Source of the DNA: an uncultured bacterium
Lineage (GTDB): Bacteria > Actinomycetota > Coriobacteriia > Coriobacteriales > Coriobacteriaceae
Length of the DNA: 11,141 bases
Assembly (NCBI GenBank): GCA_905216075.1
Contig: CAJMSO010000032.1
Location: 1 to 11,141, forward strand
Direction: 5' to 3'
Shown here piece by piece: positions 4,693 through 11,141 of this stretch (position 1 is the stretch's first letter; each line of letters begins with the position of its first letter). The position numbers and the translations under genes were made by a program. Under the pieces are notes generated by a model. That model saw only the letters and a program-made list of their open reading frames with translations. It had not been told where the DNA came from and made no database searches.

Positions 4693-7119
4693 ATGAATAA
4701 GATCTTCGACAACAAGCAGGAGTTTACCGAGCTCTATCGCGATGCCGTCATGAGCATCAGCGGCAAGAGCGTCGAGGCCGCCAGCGACCTCGACCGCTTT
4801 AACGCTCTGGCCAAGCTCGTGGCCGAGAAGGCCCGCACCGTTGCCACCAAGAGTGACGCCCGCGCCACGGCCGAGGGCAAAAAGCGCGTGTACTACTTCT
4901 CGATCGAGTTTTTGATCGGCCGCCTGCTCGACAACTACCTGCTTAACTTTGGCGTGCGCGACATGGTCGTCGAGGCGCTCGACGACATGGGATTTGACCT
5001 GTCCGTCATCGAGAACCAGGAGCCCGATCCGGCTCTGGGCAACGGTGGCCTGGGCCGTCTTGCCGCATGCTTCCTGGATTCCATGGCAGCCGAGGGCATT
5101 GCCGGCTACGGCAACGGCATGCGTTACCGCTACGGCCTGTTTAAGCAGGAGATCGTCAACGGCAGCCAGGTCGAGGCCACCGACGAGTGGCTCACCCACG
5201 GCTATCCCTGGGAGGTCCGTCGTCAGGACAAGGCCGTGACCATCAAGTTTGGTGGCCATGTTGAGGGCTTTGAGGAGAACGGCCGCACGTTCTATCGCAC
5301 GGTGGACACGCAGGACATCCTGGCCGTCCCCTACGACATCCCCGTCGTGGGCTATGCCGGTGAGACCGTCAACAAGCTGCGCGTCTGGGCCGCCGAGCCG
5401 GTCGAGGAGCACTTTGACCTGGAGGCCTTCAACCGCGGGGACTATGCCCTGGCCGATGCCGAGCGCGCCGAGGCCGAGGCCATCAGCGCCATCCTCTACC
5501 CCAACGACGCCGGCGAGCACGGCCGTCTGCTGCGCCTGAAGCAGGAGTACCTGTTTGTTTCGGCCGGCATCTACAGCCTGCTCGACACCTTTGAGAAAGA
5601 GCACGGCGAGAATTGGGAGCTGCTGCCGCAGTTTGTGGCCATCCACACCAACGACACCCACCCCGCCATGTGCGGCCCCGAGCTCATGCGCATCCTCATC
5701 GACGAGAAGAAGCTCGAGTGGGACGACGCTTGGAACATCGTGACGCAGGTCGTGAGCTACACCAACCACACCATCCTGCCCGAGGCTCTGGAGAAGTGGC
5801 CCATCGGCACGTTCTCCAAGCTCCTCCCCCGCGTGTACCAGATCATCGACGAGATCAGCCGTCGTTGGCACGAGTCGTTCGACACCACCCAGGAGGGCTG
5901 GCAGGAGCGCCTGCGCCAGACCGCCATCCTGTGGGACGGCGAGATTCGCATGGCCAACCTGTCTGTGATCTGCAGCCACAGCGTCAACGGCGTGGCCAAG
6001 ATCCACTCCGACATCATCAAGAACATCGTGCTCAAGGACTTCTACGCCCTGACGCCCGAGAAGTTCAACAACAAGACCAACGGCATCTCGCACCGTCGCT
6101 TCTTTGCCGAAGCCAATCCCACCTATGCCAAGCTCGTGACCGATGCTATTGGCGACGGCTGGCTCAAGGACGCCTTTGAGCTGGAGAAGCTCAAAGAGTT
6201 TAAGGACGATGCCGAGTTCCTGAAGGCCGTGGGTGCCTCCAAGCGCGCCAACAAGGAGCGCCTGGCCGCCTACGTTAAGGCCGAGACCGGTTTGGTCATT
6301 GACCCCAACACCGTCTTCGATGTTCAGGTTAAGCGCTTCCACGCCTACAAGCGCCAACTCATGAACATCATGAAGGTGATGGACATCTACAACCGTCGCA
6401 TCGCCGATCCCAACTTCCACGTGACGCCGACGACCTTCATCTTTAGCGGCAAGGCTGCCTCGAGCTACACCTTCGCCAAGGAGACCATCCGCCTCATTAA
6501 CTCCGTGGCCGATGTCATCAACAACGACCCGCGCGTCAACGAGGTCATGAAGGTCTGCTTTATCCCCAACTTCCGCGTGAGCAACGCCCAGCTCATCTAC
6601 CCCGCCGCCGAGATCTCGGAGCAGATCTCCACGGCCGGCAAGGAGGCCTCGGGCACGTCCAACATGAAGCTCATGATGAACGGTGCCATTACGCTGGGCA
6701 CCCTCGACGGCGCCAACATCGAGATCGCCGATCTGGCCGGTCGCGAGAACGAGGCCATCTTTGGCCTGACCGCCCCCGAGGTCGAGCAGCTTTGGGCGTC
6801 GAACAGCTACTTTGCGTGGGATACCCTCAACGGCGACCGCGAGCGTCTGGGCCGCGTGATGGACGAGCTCAAGGACAACACCTTTGCGGGTCTTTCGGGC
6901 AACTTCGAGAGCATCTACAACGAGCTCATGAACAACAACGACCCCGACCTGGTCATGGCCGATTTCCGCAGCTACGTGGATGCGTGGGAGAAGCTCACCG
7001 GCAGCTATGGCGACCAGGAGACCTGGAACCGCAAGGCTCTGCTCAACACCGCCTCGAGCGGCTGGTTCTCGAGCGACCGCACCATTCGCGAGTACCGCGA
7101 CGAGATCTGGCACGCGTAA
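4693..7119 (+). CDS. glgP: Glycogen phosphorylase (GT35)
   Basis: GlgP releases glucose-1-phosphate from non-reducing ends of glycogen using inorganic phosphate and pyridoxal phosphate. The 808-residue length is normal for the family. Visible signatures are YYFSIEFLIGRLL, the glycine-rich GNGGLGRL (116-123) near the active site, VKRFHAYKRQLMN, and the PLP block EASGTSNMKLMMNGA, whose Lys659 should form the Schiff base, followed by TLDGANIEI. A strong GGAAAGGA precedes the ATG. It sits inside an otherwise biosynthetic cluster, an arrangement known from other bacteria, so breakdown and synthesis are probably co-transcribed. No vertebrate-type N-terminal phosphorylation segment is evident. Some family members act on maltodextrins, so the preferred polymer is inferred from context. 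Confidence 0.97.
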   Translation: MNKIFDNKQEFTELYRDAVMSISGKSVEAASDLDRFNALAKLVAEKARTVATKSDARATAEGKKRVYYFSIEFLIGRLLDNYLLNFGVRDMVVEALDDMGFDLSVIENQEPDPALGNGGLGRLAACFLDSMAAEGIAGYGNGMRYRYGLFKQEIVNGSQVEATDEWLTHGYPWEVRRQDKAVTIKFGGHVEGFEENGRTFYRTVDTQDILAVPYDIPVVGYAGETVNKLRVWAAEPVEEHFDLEAFNRGDYALADAERAEAEAISAILYPNDAGEHGRLLRLKQEYLFVSAGIYSLLDTFEKEHGENWELLPQFVAIHTNDTHPAMCGPELMRILIDEKKLEWDDAWNIVTQVVSYTNHTILPEALEKWPIGTFSKLLPRVYQIIDEISRRWHESFDTTQEGWQERLRQTAILWDGEIRMANLSVICSHSVNGVAKIHSDIIKNIVLKDFYALTPEKFNNKTNGISHRRFFAEANPTYAKLVTDAIGDGWLKDAFELEKLKEFKDDAEFLKAVGASKRANKERLAAYVKAETGLVIDPNTVFDVQVKRFHAYKRQLMNIMKVMDIYNRRIADPNFHVTPTTFIFSGKAASSYTFAKETIRLINSVADVINNDPRVNEVMKVCFIPNFRVSNAQLIYPAAEISEQISTAGKEASGTSNMKLMMNGAITLGTLDGANIEIADLAGRENEAIFGLTAPEVEQLWASNSYFAWDTLNGDRERLGRVMDELKDNTFAGLSGNFESIYNELMNNNDPDLVMADFRSYVDAWEKLTGSYGDQETWNRKALLNTASSGWFSSDRTIREYRDEIWHA

Positions 7120-7143
7120 AGGCGCGCGAGCTCCCCTATGCCA

Positions 7144-7187
7144 GCACGGCATTACTCGACGGGCGCGACCGAGCGCCGTGCCCGTCG
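7144..7187 (+). promoter_or_regulatory. Strong intercistronic hairpin/pseudoknot between glgP and glgC
   Basis: Two long complementary pairs interleave. GCACGGC (7144-7150) matches GCCGTGC (7175-7181), and CGACGGGC (7157-7164) matches GCCCGTCG (7180-7187). The second extends inward by G-U, C-G and G-C to an 11-bp stem with a nine-base loop. The arms share two bases, so they either compete or form a pseudoknot. No T-run follows, which argues against an ordinary intrinsic terminator. A role in mRNA processing, stability or attenuation between glgP and glgC is plausible. Confidence 0.55.
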
Positions 7188-7227
7188 CTAATGGGTTTAG
7201 GAACATCGATGACAGAAGGAGAAATCG

Positions 7228-8376
7228 ATGAGTAAGAAAGAATGCATCGCGATGCTCCTCGCAGGAGGACAGGGCAGCCGATTGGGGGCACTCACCCAAA
7301 AGATCGCTAAGCCGGCGGTTAGCTTTGGTGGCAAGTTCCGCATTATCGACTTTTCGCTCTCCAACTGCTCCAACTCGGGCATCGACACGGTGGGCGTTCT
7401 GACGCAGTATCGCCCCTACCTGCTGCATGCCTACGTGGGCTCCGGCGTGGCGTGGGATCTGGACAGCCGCGACGGCGGTGTGTCGATCCTGCCGCCGTAC
7501 GAGACGCAGACCGGCGGCGCATGGTATGCAGGCACGGCCGACGCCATTACACAGAACCTCGACTACATCAAGGCCAACGACCCCAAGTACGTCCTGATTC
7601 TTTCGGGCGATCACCTGTATCGCATGGACTACCGCAAGATGCTCAAGACGCACATTGAGAACAACGCCGACCTCACGGTGAGCGTTATGCCCGTGCCGTG
7701 GGAGGAGGCCAGCCGCTTTGGCATCCTGACCACCGACCCCGAGGACGGCCGCATCACCAAGTTCACCGAGAAGCCCGATAAGCCCGATTCGAACCTCGCG
7801 TCCATGGGCATCTACATCTTCTCGGCCGACGTGCTGATCGAGGCACTCGAGCAGGACGCTCTGGACCAGCGCTCGAGCCACGACTTTGGCAAGGACATCA
7901 TCCCCAAGCTGCTCGGCGAGGGCAAGCGCCTGTACAGCTACGAGTTCCACGGCTTTTGGAAGGACGTTGGCACCATCGCCAGCTTCCACGAGACCTCGAT
8001 GGACCTGCTGGGCAACAACCCCGAGTTCGATCTGTTCGACAAGCACTTCCCCATCATGTCCAACATCACCACGCGTCCGCCGCACTACATTGGCCCGGAC
8101 GGCCGCCTGGACGACTGCCTGGTCTCCAACGGCTGCAAGATCTACGGCACCGCTCGCCACTCGATCCTTTCGACCGATGTCATCATCGAGGAGCGCGCCG
8201 TGGTCGAGGACTCCGTGCTGCTGCCGGGTGCGCACGTTAAGAGCGGCGCGCACATCTGCCGCGCTATTTTGGGCGAGAACTCCACGGTCGAAGAGGGCGT
8301 GAAGCTCGGCTCTGTCGATACCACCAAGGATACGGCCGTCGTTGGAAATGACGTCGTTATCGGGAAGGGGGAATGA
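7228..8376 (+). CDS. glgC: Glucose-1-phosphate adenylyltransferase, catalytic subunit
   Basis: GlgC makes ADP-glucose and pyrophosphate from ATP and glucose-1-phosphate, the committed step of bacterial glycogen synthesis. The 382-residue protein has LLAGGQGSRL (10-19) for nucleotide binding, PAVSFGGKFRIIDF, the catalytic SGDHLYRMDY with Asp128, and FTEKP with Lys182 for the sugar phosphate. The C-terminal third has the hexapeptide-like VVEDSVLLPG / AILGEN repeats of the left-handed beta-helix. A strong AGAAGGAG lies ahead of the ATG. It ends four bases before glgD, so the two are probably translated together, fitting GlgC/GlgD heteromers. The usual allosteric arginines cannot be assigned here without an alignment. 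Confidence 0.97.
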   Translation: MSKKECIAMLLAGGQGSRLGALTQKIAKPAVSFGGKFRIIDFSLSNCSNSGIDTVGVLTQYRPYLLHAYVGSGVAWDLDSRDGGVSILPPYETQTGGAWYAGTADAITQNLDYIKANDPKYVLILSGDHLYRMDYRKMLKTHIENNADLTVSVMPVPWEEASRFGILTTDPEDGRITKFTEKPDKPDSNLASMGIYIFSADVLIEALEQDALDQRSSHDFGKDIIPKLLGEGKRLYSYEFHGFWKDVGTIASFHETSMDLLGNNPEFDLFDKHFPIMSNITTRPPHYIGPDGRLDDCLVSNGCKIYGTARHSILSTDVIIEERAVVEDSVLLPGAHVKSGAHICRAILGENSTVEEGVKLGSVDTTKDTAVVGNDVVIGKGE

Positions 8377-8380
8377 TCCG

Positions 8381-9508
8381 ATGATCAATCGCAAGGCCAT
8401 CGGTTATATCACCGCTAACTACTCTTCGACCTACGGCAGCGTTCTGCTCAAGGACCGCCCCATCGCGTCCGTCCCGTTTTTGGGCCGCTACCGCCTGATC
8501 GACTTCCCGCTGTCCAACATGATGAATGCCGGCATTAAAACTGTCGGTGTCGTTATGCCAGGCAACTACCGCTCGCTGATCGACCACGTGGGCTCGGGCA
8601 AGGACTGGGGCCTGGACCGCAAGAAGGGCGGCCTGTTCATGGTGCCCGGCAACGCGTATGGCACCACCAAGGGCGGCATGCGCTTCCTGCTACGCGACAT
8701 CATCTCCAACAAGACGCTGTTCCAGCGCTCGGACAAGCCCTATGTTGTGATGATGGGCACCAACATCATCTTTAATATGGACCTCAACACCATCATCGAC
8801 GCACACGAGAACTCCGGTGCCCAGATGACGGTGGTGTACTGCAAGGCCACGCGCAACGTCGATGACGAGACCAAGCTGCAGATCAACGAGAACGGCCGCC
8901 TGACGGGCGTGAGCGCCGGTGTCGTGTACGGCGACAACGCCTCTATGGACTGCTGCATCGTCAACCGCGAGACGCTGCTCGAGATCATCGACCACTACCA
9001 GGCCGCTGACTATCTGGACCTGCTCGAGGCACTTCAGGGCGACTTTGGCAACATCGACGTGTGCAGCTACGAGTACAAGGGCGAGGTCGTGGGCGTGTTT
9101 AGCGAGAAGTCGCTGTATCGCCGCAGCATGGACCTGCTCGACCAGACCGTAGCCGACCAGCTCTTTGACCCCGAGCGCCCGATCCTGACCAAGGCTCACG
9201 ACGTGCCGCCTTCGCGCTATGCGACCGGCAGCCACGCCTGCAACTCGATTATCTCGGCCGGCTGCATCATCAAGGGCACCGTGCGCAACTCGATCCTGTC
9301 GCGCGGCGTCGTGGTCGAGGAGGGCGCATCGGTGACCAACTCGATCATCAACCAGAGCTGCATCATCAAGAGCGGCGCCCGCGTCGAGAATGCCATTCTG
9401 GACAAGAACAACGTGGTTCCCACCAACACCGAGCTTCGCGGCACGCCCGAGAACATCTTGGTGCTGGGAAAGGCTCCGTTAACTTCCGACACCACCATCG
9501 TACGTTAA
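8381..9508 (+). CDS. glgD: GlgD, regulatory (non-catalytic) ADP-glucose pyrophosphorylase subunit
   Basis: The 375-residue protein is homologous to GlgC but has lost its catalytic signatures. The nucleotide loop GGxGxRL is replaced by ITANYSSTYGSVLL near the N-terminus, and the GDH of the catalytic Asp motif is GTN (126-128). FLGRYRLIDFPLSN and the C-terminal beta-helix repeats (SIISAGCIIKG, NSIINQSCIIKSG) are kept. In Bacillota such as Bacillus and Geobacillus, GlgD raises the activity of GlgC in a mixed tetramer, and the same role is inferred here. I chose the ATG at 8381, with AAGGGGG about nine bases upstream overlapping the end of glgC, over an in-frame TTG at 8342. The near-contiguous arrangement supports 1:1 expression. 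Confidence 0.96.
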   Translation: MINRKAIGYITANYSSTYGSVLLKDRPIASVPFLGRYRLIDFPLSNMMNAGIKTVGVVMPGNYRSLIDHVGSGKDWGLDRKKGGLFMVPGNAYGTTKGGMRFLLRDIISNKTLFQRSDKPYVVMMGTNIIFNMDLNTIIDAHENSGAQMTVVYCKATRNVDDETKLQINENGRLTGVSAGVVYGDNASMDCCIVNRETLLEIIDHYQAADYLDLLEALQGDFGNIDVCSYEYKGEVVGVFSEKSLYRRSMDLLDQTVADQLFDPERPILTKAHDVPPSRYATGSHACNSIISAGCIIKGTVRNSILSRGVVVEEGASVTNSIINQSCIIKSGARVENAILDKNNVVPTNTELRGTPENILVLGKAPLTSDTTIVR

Positions 9509-9540
9509 CGTTGGCACCGCAACATCGCTCGTAACATGTA

Positions 9541-9574
9541 GAATAGCCGCCCGGTTAGCGCCAGGCGGCTATTC
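9541..9574 (+). terminator. Hairpin between glgD and glgA, terminator-like
   Basis: GAATAGCCGCC (9541-9551) and GGCGGCTATTC (9564-9574) form a perfect 11-bp inverted repeat with a 12-base loop, 32 bases past the glgD stop. The tail TATTCTCG is only weakly U-rich, so termination may be partial and would lower glgA relative to the upstream genes. A -10-like TAGAAT (9539-9544) overlaps the left arm but has no convincing -35, so a separate glgA promoter is not supported. Confidence 0.5.
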
Positions 9575-9598
9575 TCGAATTGCAACATGGGAGACAAT

Positions 9599-11141
9599 AT
9601 GGCAGATTCCAGCAAAAAGATGCAGATCGTGTTTGCCTCGGCCGAGTGCGCACCGTTTGTGAAGACCGGTGGCCTGGGCGACGTGGCGGGCTCGCTGCCT
9701 GCGGCGCTTGTGCGCGCCGGCGCCGAAGTCATCGTGATGGTGCCCAAGTACGCCACCATCAAGGACGAGTACAAAGCGCAGATGGAGCACTTTGCCGACT
9801 TTTACGTGAGTCTGGGCTGGCGCAACGAGTACTGCGGGCTGGAGAAGCTCGAGCACGACGGCGTCACCTATATGTTCGTGGACAACGAGCGCTACTTTGC
9901 GCGCGACTATCCGTACGGCTTCTTTGATGACGGCGAGCGCTTCGCATTCTTCTCCAAGGCCATCACCGAGAGCCTGCAGCACCTGCCGGCCGGCTTTGAG
10001 TGCGACATCCTGCACTGCAACGACTGGCAGACGGCGCTGGCGCCCGTGTTTTTGCGCGAGTTCTACCAGGGCCTGCCGCTGTATGACCGCGTCAAGACCG
10101 TGTTCTCGATCCACAACGTGGCGTTCCAGGGCCAGTTTAGCGACACCGTGATGGAGGACATCCTGGGTGTGGCGCATATTCCGGCGGCCGCTACGCAGCT
10201 GCGCTGCGACGCCTGCAGCATCAACTACATGCTGGGCGCGCTGCACTATGCCGATGCCATCACCACGGTGAGCCCCACCTATGCGGGCGAGATCCAGACG
10301 CCCGAGTTTGGCGAGGGCCTGGACGGCGTGCTGCGCGAGCGCTCCTACGCGCTGCAGGGCATCCTCAACGGCATTGACGTGGCGGCCTTTGACCCGGCAA
10401 CCGACAAGCGCATTGCCGCCAACTACACGGTTGACGACCGTTCCGGCAAGGCCGTGTGCAAGGCCAAGCTGCAGGAGGAGCTGGGACTCGAGATTCGCGA
10501 CGACCGTCCCCTCATGGTGATGGTCACGCGTCTGACGCGCCAGAAGGGCATGGATCTGGTCATGTACGCGCTCGACCGCATCCTGTCCGGCGGCGTGCAG
10601 GTGGCGGTGCTGGGCACCGGCGACCGCGACTACGAGGACGGCCTGCGCTACTTCCAGGACAAGTACCCCGGCACCATGGCCGCACGCATCGAGTTTGACC
10701 CAGCGCTGTCGCAGCGCATGTATGCCGCCGCCGACATGTTCCTGATGCCTTCGAAGTTTGAGCCCTGCGGCCTGTCGCAGATCATCGCCATGCGCTACGG
10801 CACCCTGCCCATCGTGCGCGAGACCGGTGGCCTGAAGGACACCGTGCAGCCGTACAACGAGTTTACCGGCGAGGGCACGGGCTTCTCGTTTAGCAACTTT
10901 AACGGCGACGAGATGGGCGATGCGGTATTCCGCGCGGCGCGTCTGTTCTGGGATAACCGCGACGCCTGGAACCAGCTGGTCACGCAGGCCATGAGCCAGG
11001 ACTTTAGCTGGACGCGTTCGGCCGATAAGTATCTGGACCTGTACTTCTTTATGCATCCGGAGATTGAGAGGCCGGCGGCTGTTGTCGACGAGCCTGAGGC
11101 TGGGGCTGAGCCGGTGGCCGCTGAGGGGCCCATGGCCGAGG
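9599..11141 (+). CDS. glgA: Glycogen synthase, ADP-glucose type (partial at the right edge)
   Basis: GlgA transfers glucose from ADP-glucose to the non-reducing end of alpha-1,4 glucan. The frame is open from the ATG at 9599 to the window end, about 514 codons, so the stop is not seen. GT5 signatures are present: VKTGGLGDVAGSLP with Lys22 for ADP-glucose binding, CNDWQTAL, SIHNVAFQG, VTRLTRQKGMDL, and KFEPCGLSQ with Glu388, followed by ETGGLKDTV. The catalytic core ends near residue 485, close to the roughly 477 residues usual for the family. It is followed by a Glu/Ala/Pro-rich extension (IERPAAVVDEPEAGAEPVAA and beyond) that continues past the edge. GGGAGA lies four bases before the ATG. 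It is the last visible gene of the operon. Confidence 0.96.
   Translation, partial: MADSSKKMQIVFASAECAPFVKTGGLGDVAGSLPAALVRAGAEVIVMVPKYATIKDEYKAQMEHFADFYVSLGWRNEYCGLEKLEHDGVTYMFVDNERYFARDYPYGFFDDGERFAFFSKAITESLQHLPAGFECDILHCNDWQTALAPVFLREFYQGLPLYDRVKTVFSIHNVAFQGQFSDTVMEDILGVAHIPAAATQLRCDACSINYMLGALHYADAITTVSPTYAGEIQTPEFGEGLDGVLRERSYALQGILNGIDVAAFDPATDKRIAANYTVDDRSGKAVCKAKLQEELGLEIRDDRPLMVMVTRLTRQKGMDLVMYALDRILSGGVQVAVLGTGDRDYEDGLRYFQDKYPGTMAARIEFDPALSQRMYAAADMFLMPSKFEPCGLSQIIAMRYGTLPIVRETGGLKDTVQPYNEFTGEGTGFSFSNFNGDEMGDAVFRAARLFWDNRDAWNQLVTQAMSQDFSWTRSADKYLDLYFFMHPEIERPAAVVDEPEAGAEPVAAEGPMAE

Noticed and set aside
7209..7235. An eight-codon mini-ORF (ATG to TAA) overlapping the glgC start
   Set aside because: It contains the glgC Shine-Dalgarno and shares a repeated ATCGATGA, but has no ribosome binding site of its own. 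Probably chance.
4510..8400. A minus-strand open frame of about 1296 codons running opposite glgP, glgC and the start of glgD
   Set aside because: It lies antisense to clearly conserved enzymes with full catalytic motifs. Its low-complexity Val/Leu/Gly/His-rich composition is the expected reverse-complement shadow of G/C-ending codons.
9569..11056. A minus-strand open frame of about 495 codons opposite glgA
   Set aside because: It is antisense to the glycogen synthase reading frame, which carries KTGGL and EPCGL motifs and runs to the window edge.
1..11141. CRISPR array, insertion sequence or phage genes
   Set aside because: No regularly spaced repeats, transposase motifs or terminal inverted repeats with target duplications were found.

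Overview
The window reads as part of a high-GC chromosome, most likely from a Coriobacteriia actinobacterium close to Collinsella. This is inferred from strongly G/C-ending codons, a tRNA with an encoded CCA end, and a glgB-glgP-glgC-glgD-glgA cluster that includes the paired GlgC/GlgD subunits. No 16S rRNA or taxon-specific marker is present, so the genus is only a suggestion.

Layout. Bases 2-85 are probably the last 27 codons of a gene that begins outside the window. Bases 86-391 have no credible gene, but they hold a chain of inverted repeats behind a weak promoter-like sequence and could encode or control an RNA. Bases 392-550 (minus strand) form a complete tRNA-Ala(GGC) unit: promoter, gene and intrinsic terminator. 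A two-gene minus-strand operon follows: a HAD-family phosphatase/phosphomutase (1319-2008) and a ThiN-type thiamine diphosphokinase (668-1309). It ends at a very long hairpin at 581-653.

The divergent intergenic region 2009-2339 separates that operon from the glycogen operon. It contains repeated GGTAAAAC half-sites, including a perfect 10-bp inverted repeat. It also has promoter candidates and a roughly 120-nt segment before glgB that can fold into three hairpins plus a pseudoknot-type pairing.

From 2340 to the window end the plus strand carries a complete glycogen module. GlgC, assisted by the non-catalytic GlgD, makes ADP-glucose. GlgA extends alpha-1,4 chains, GlgB adds alpha-1,6 branches, and GlgP releases glucose-1-phosphate. 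glgA runs off the right edge after about 514 codons. The gaps between glgB/glgP, glgP/glgC and glgD/glgA each hold a stable inverted repeat, while glgC and glgD are almost contiguous, which suggests expression is tuned post-transcriptionally along one operon.

The most unusual points are as follows. GlgB has a histone-H1-like Lys/Ala tail of about 65 residues, and GlgA has an acidic C-terminal extension, so the two enzymes carry oppositely charged tails. GlgB has Gly in place of the conserved region I His. A candidate structured leader RNA precedes glgB, and a candidate structured RNA region lies at 121-325.
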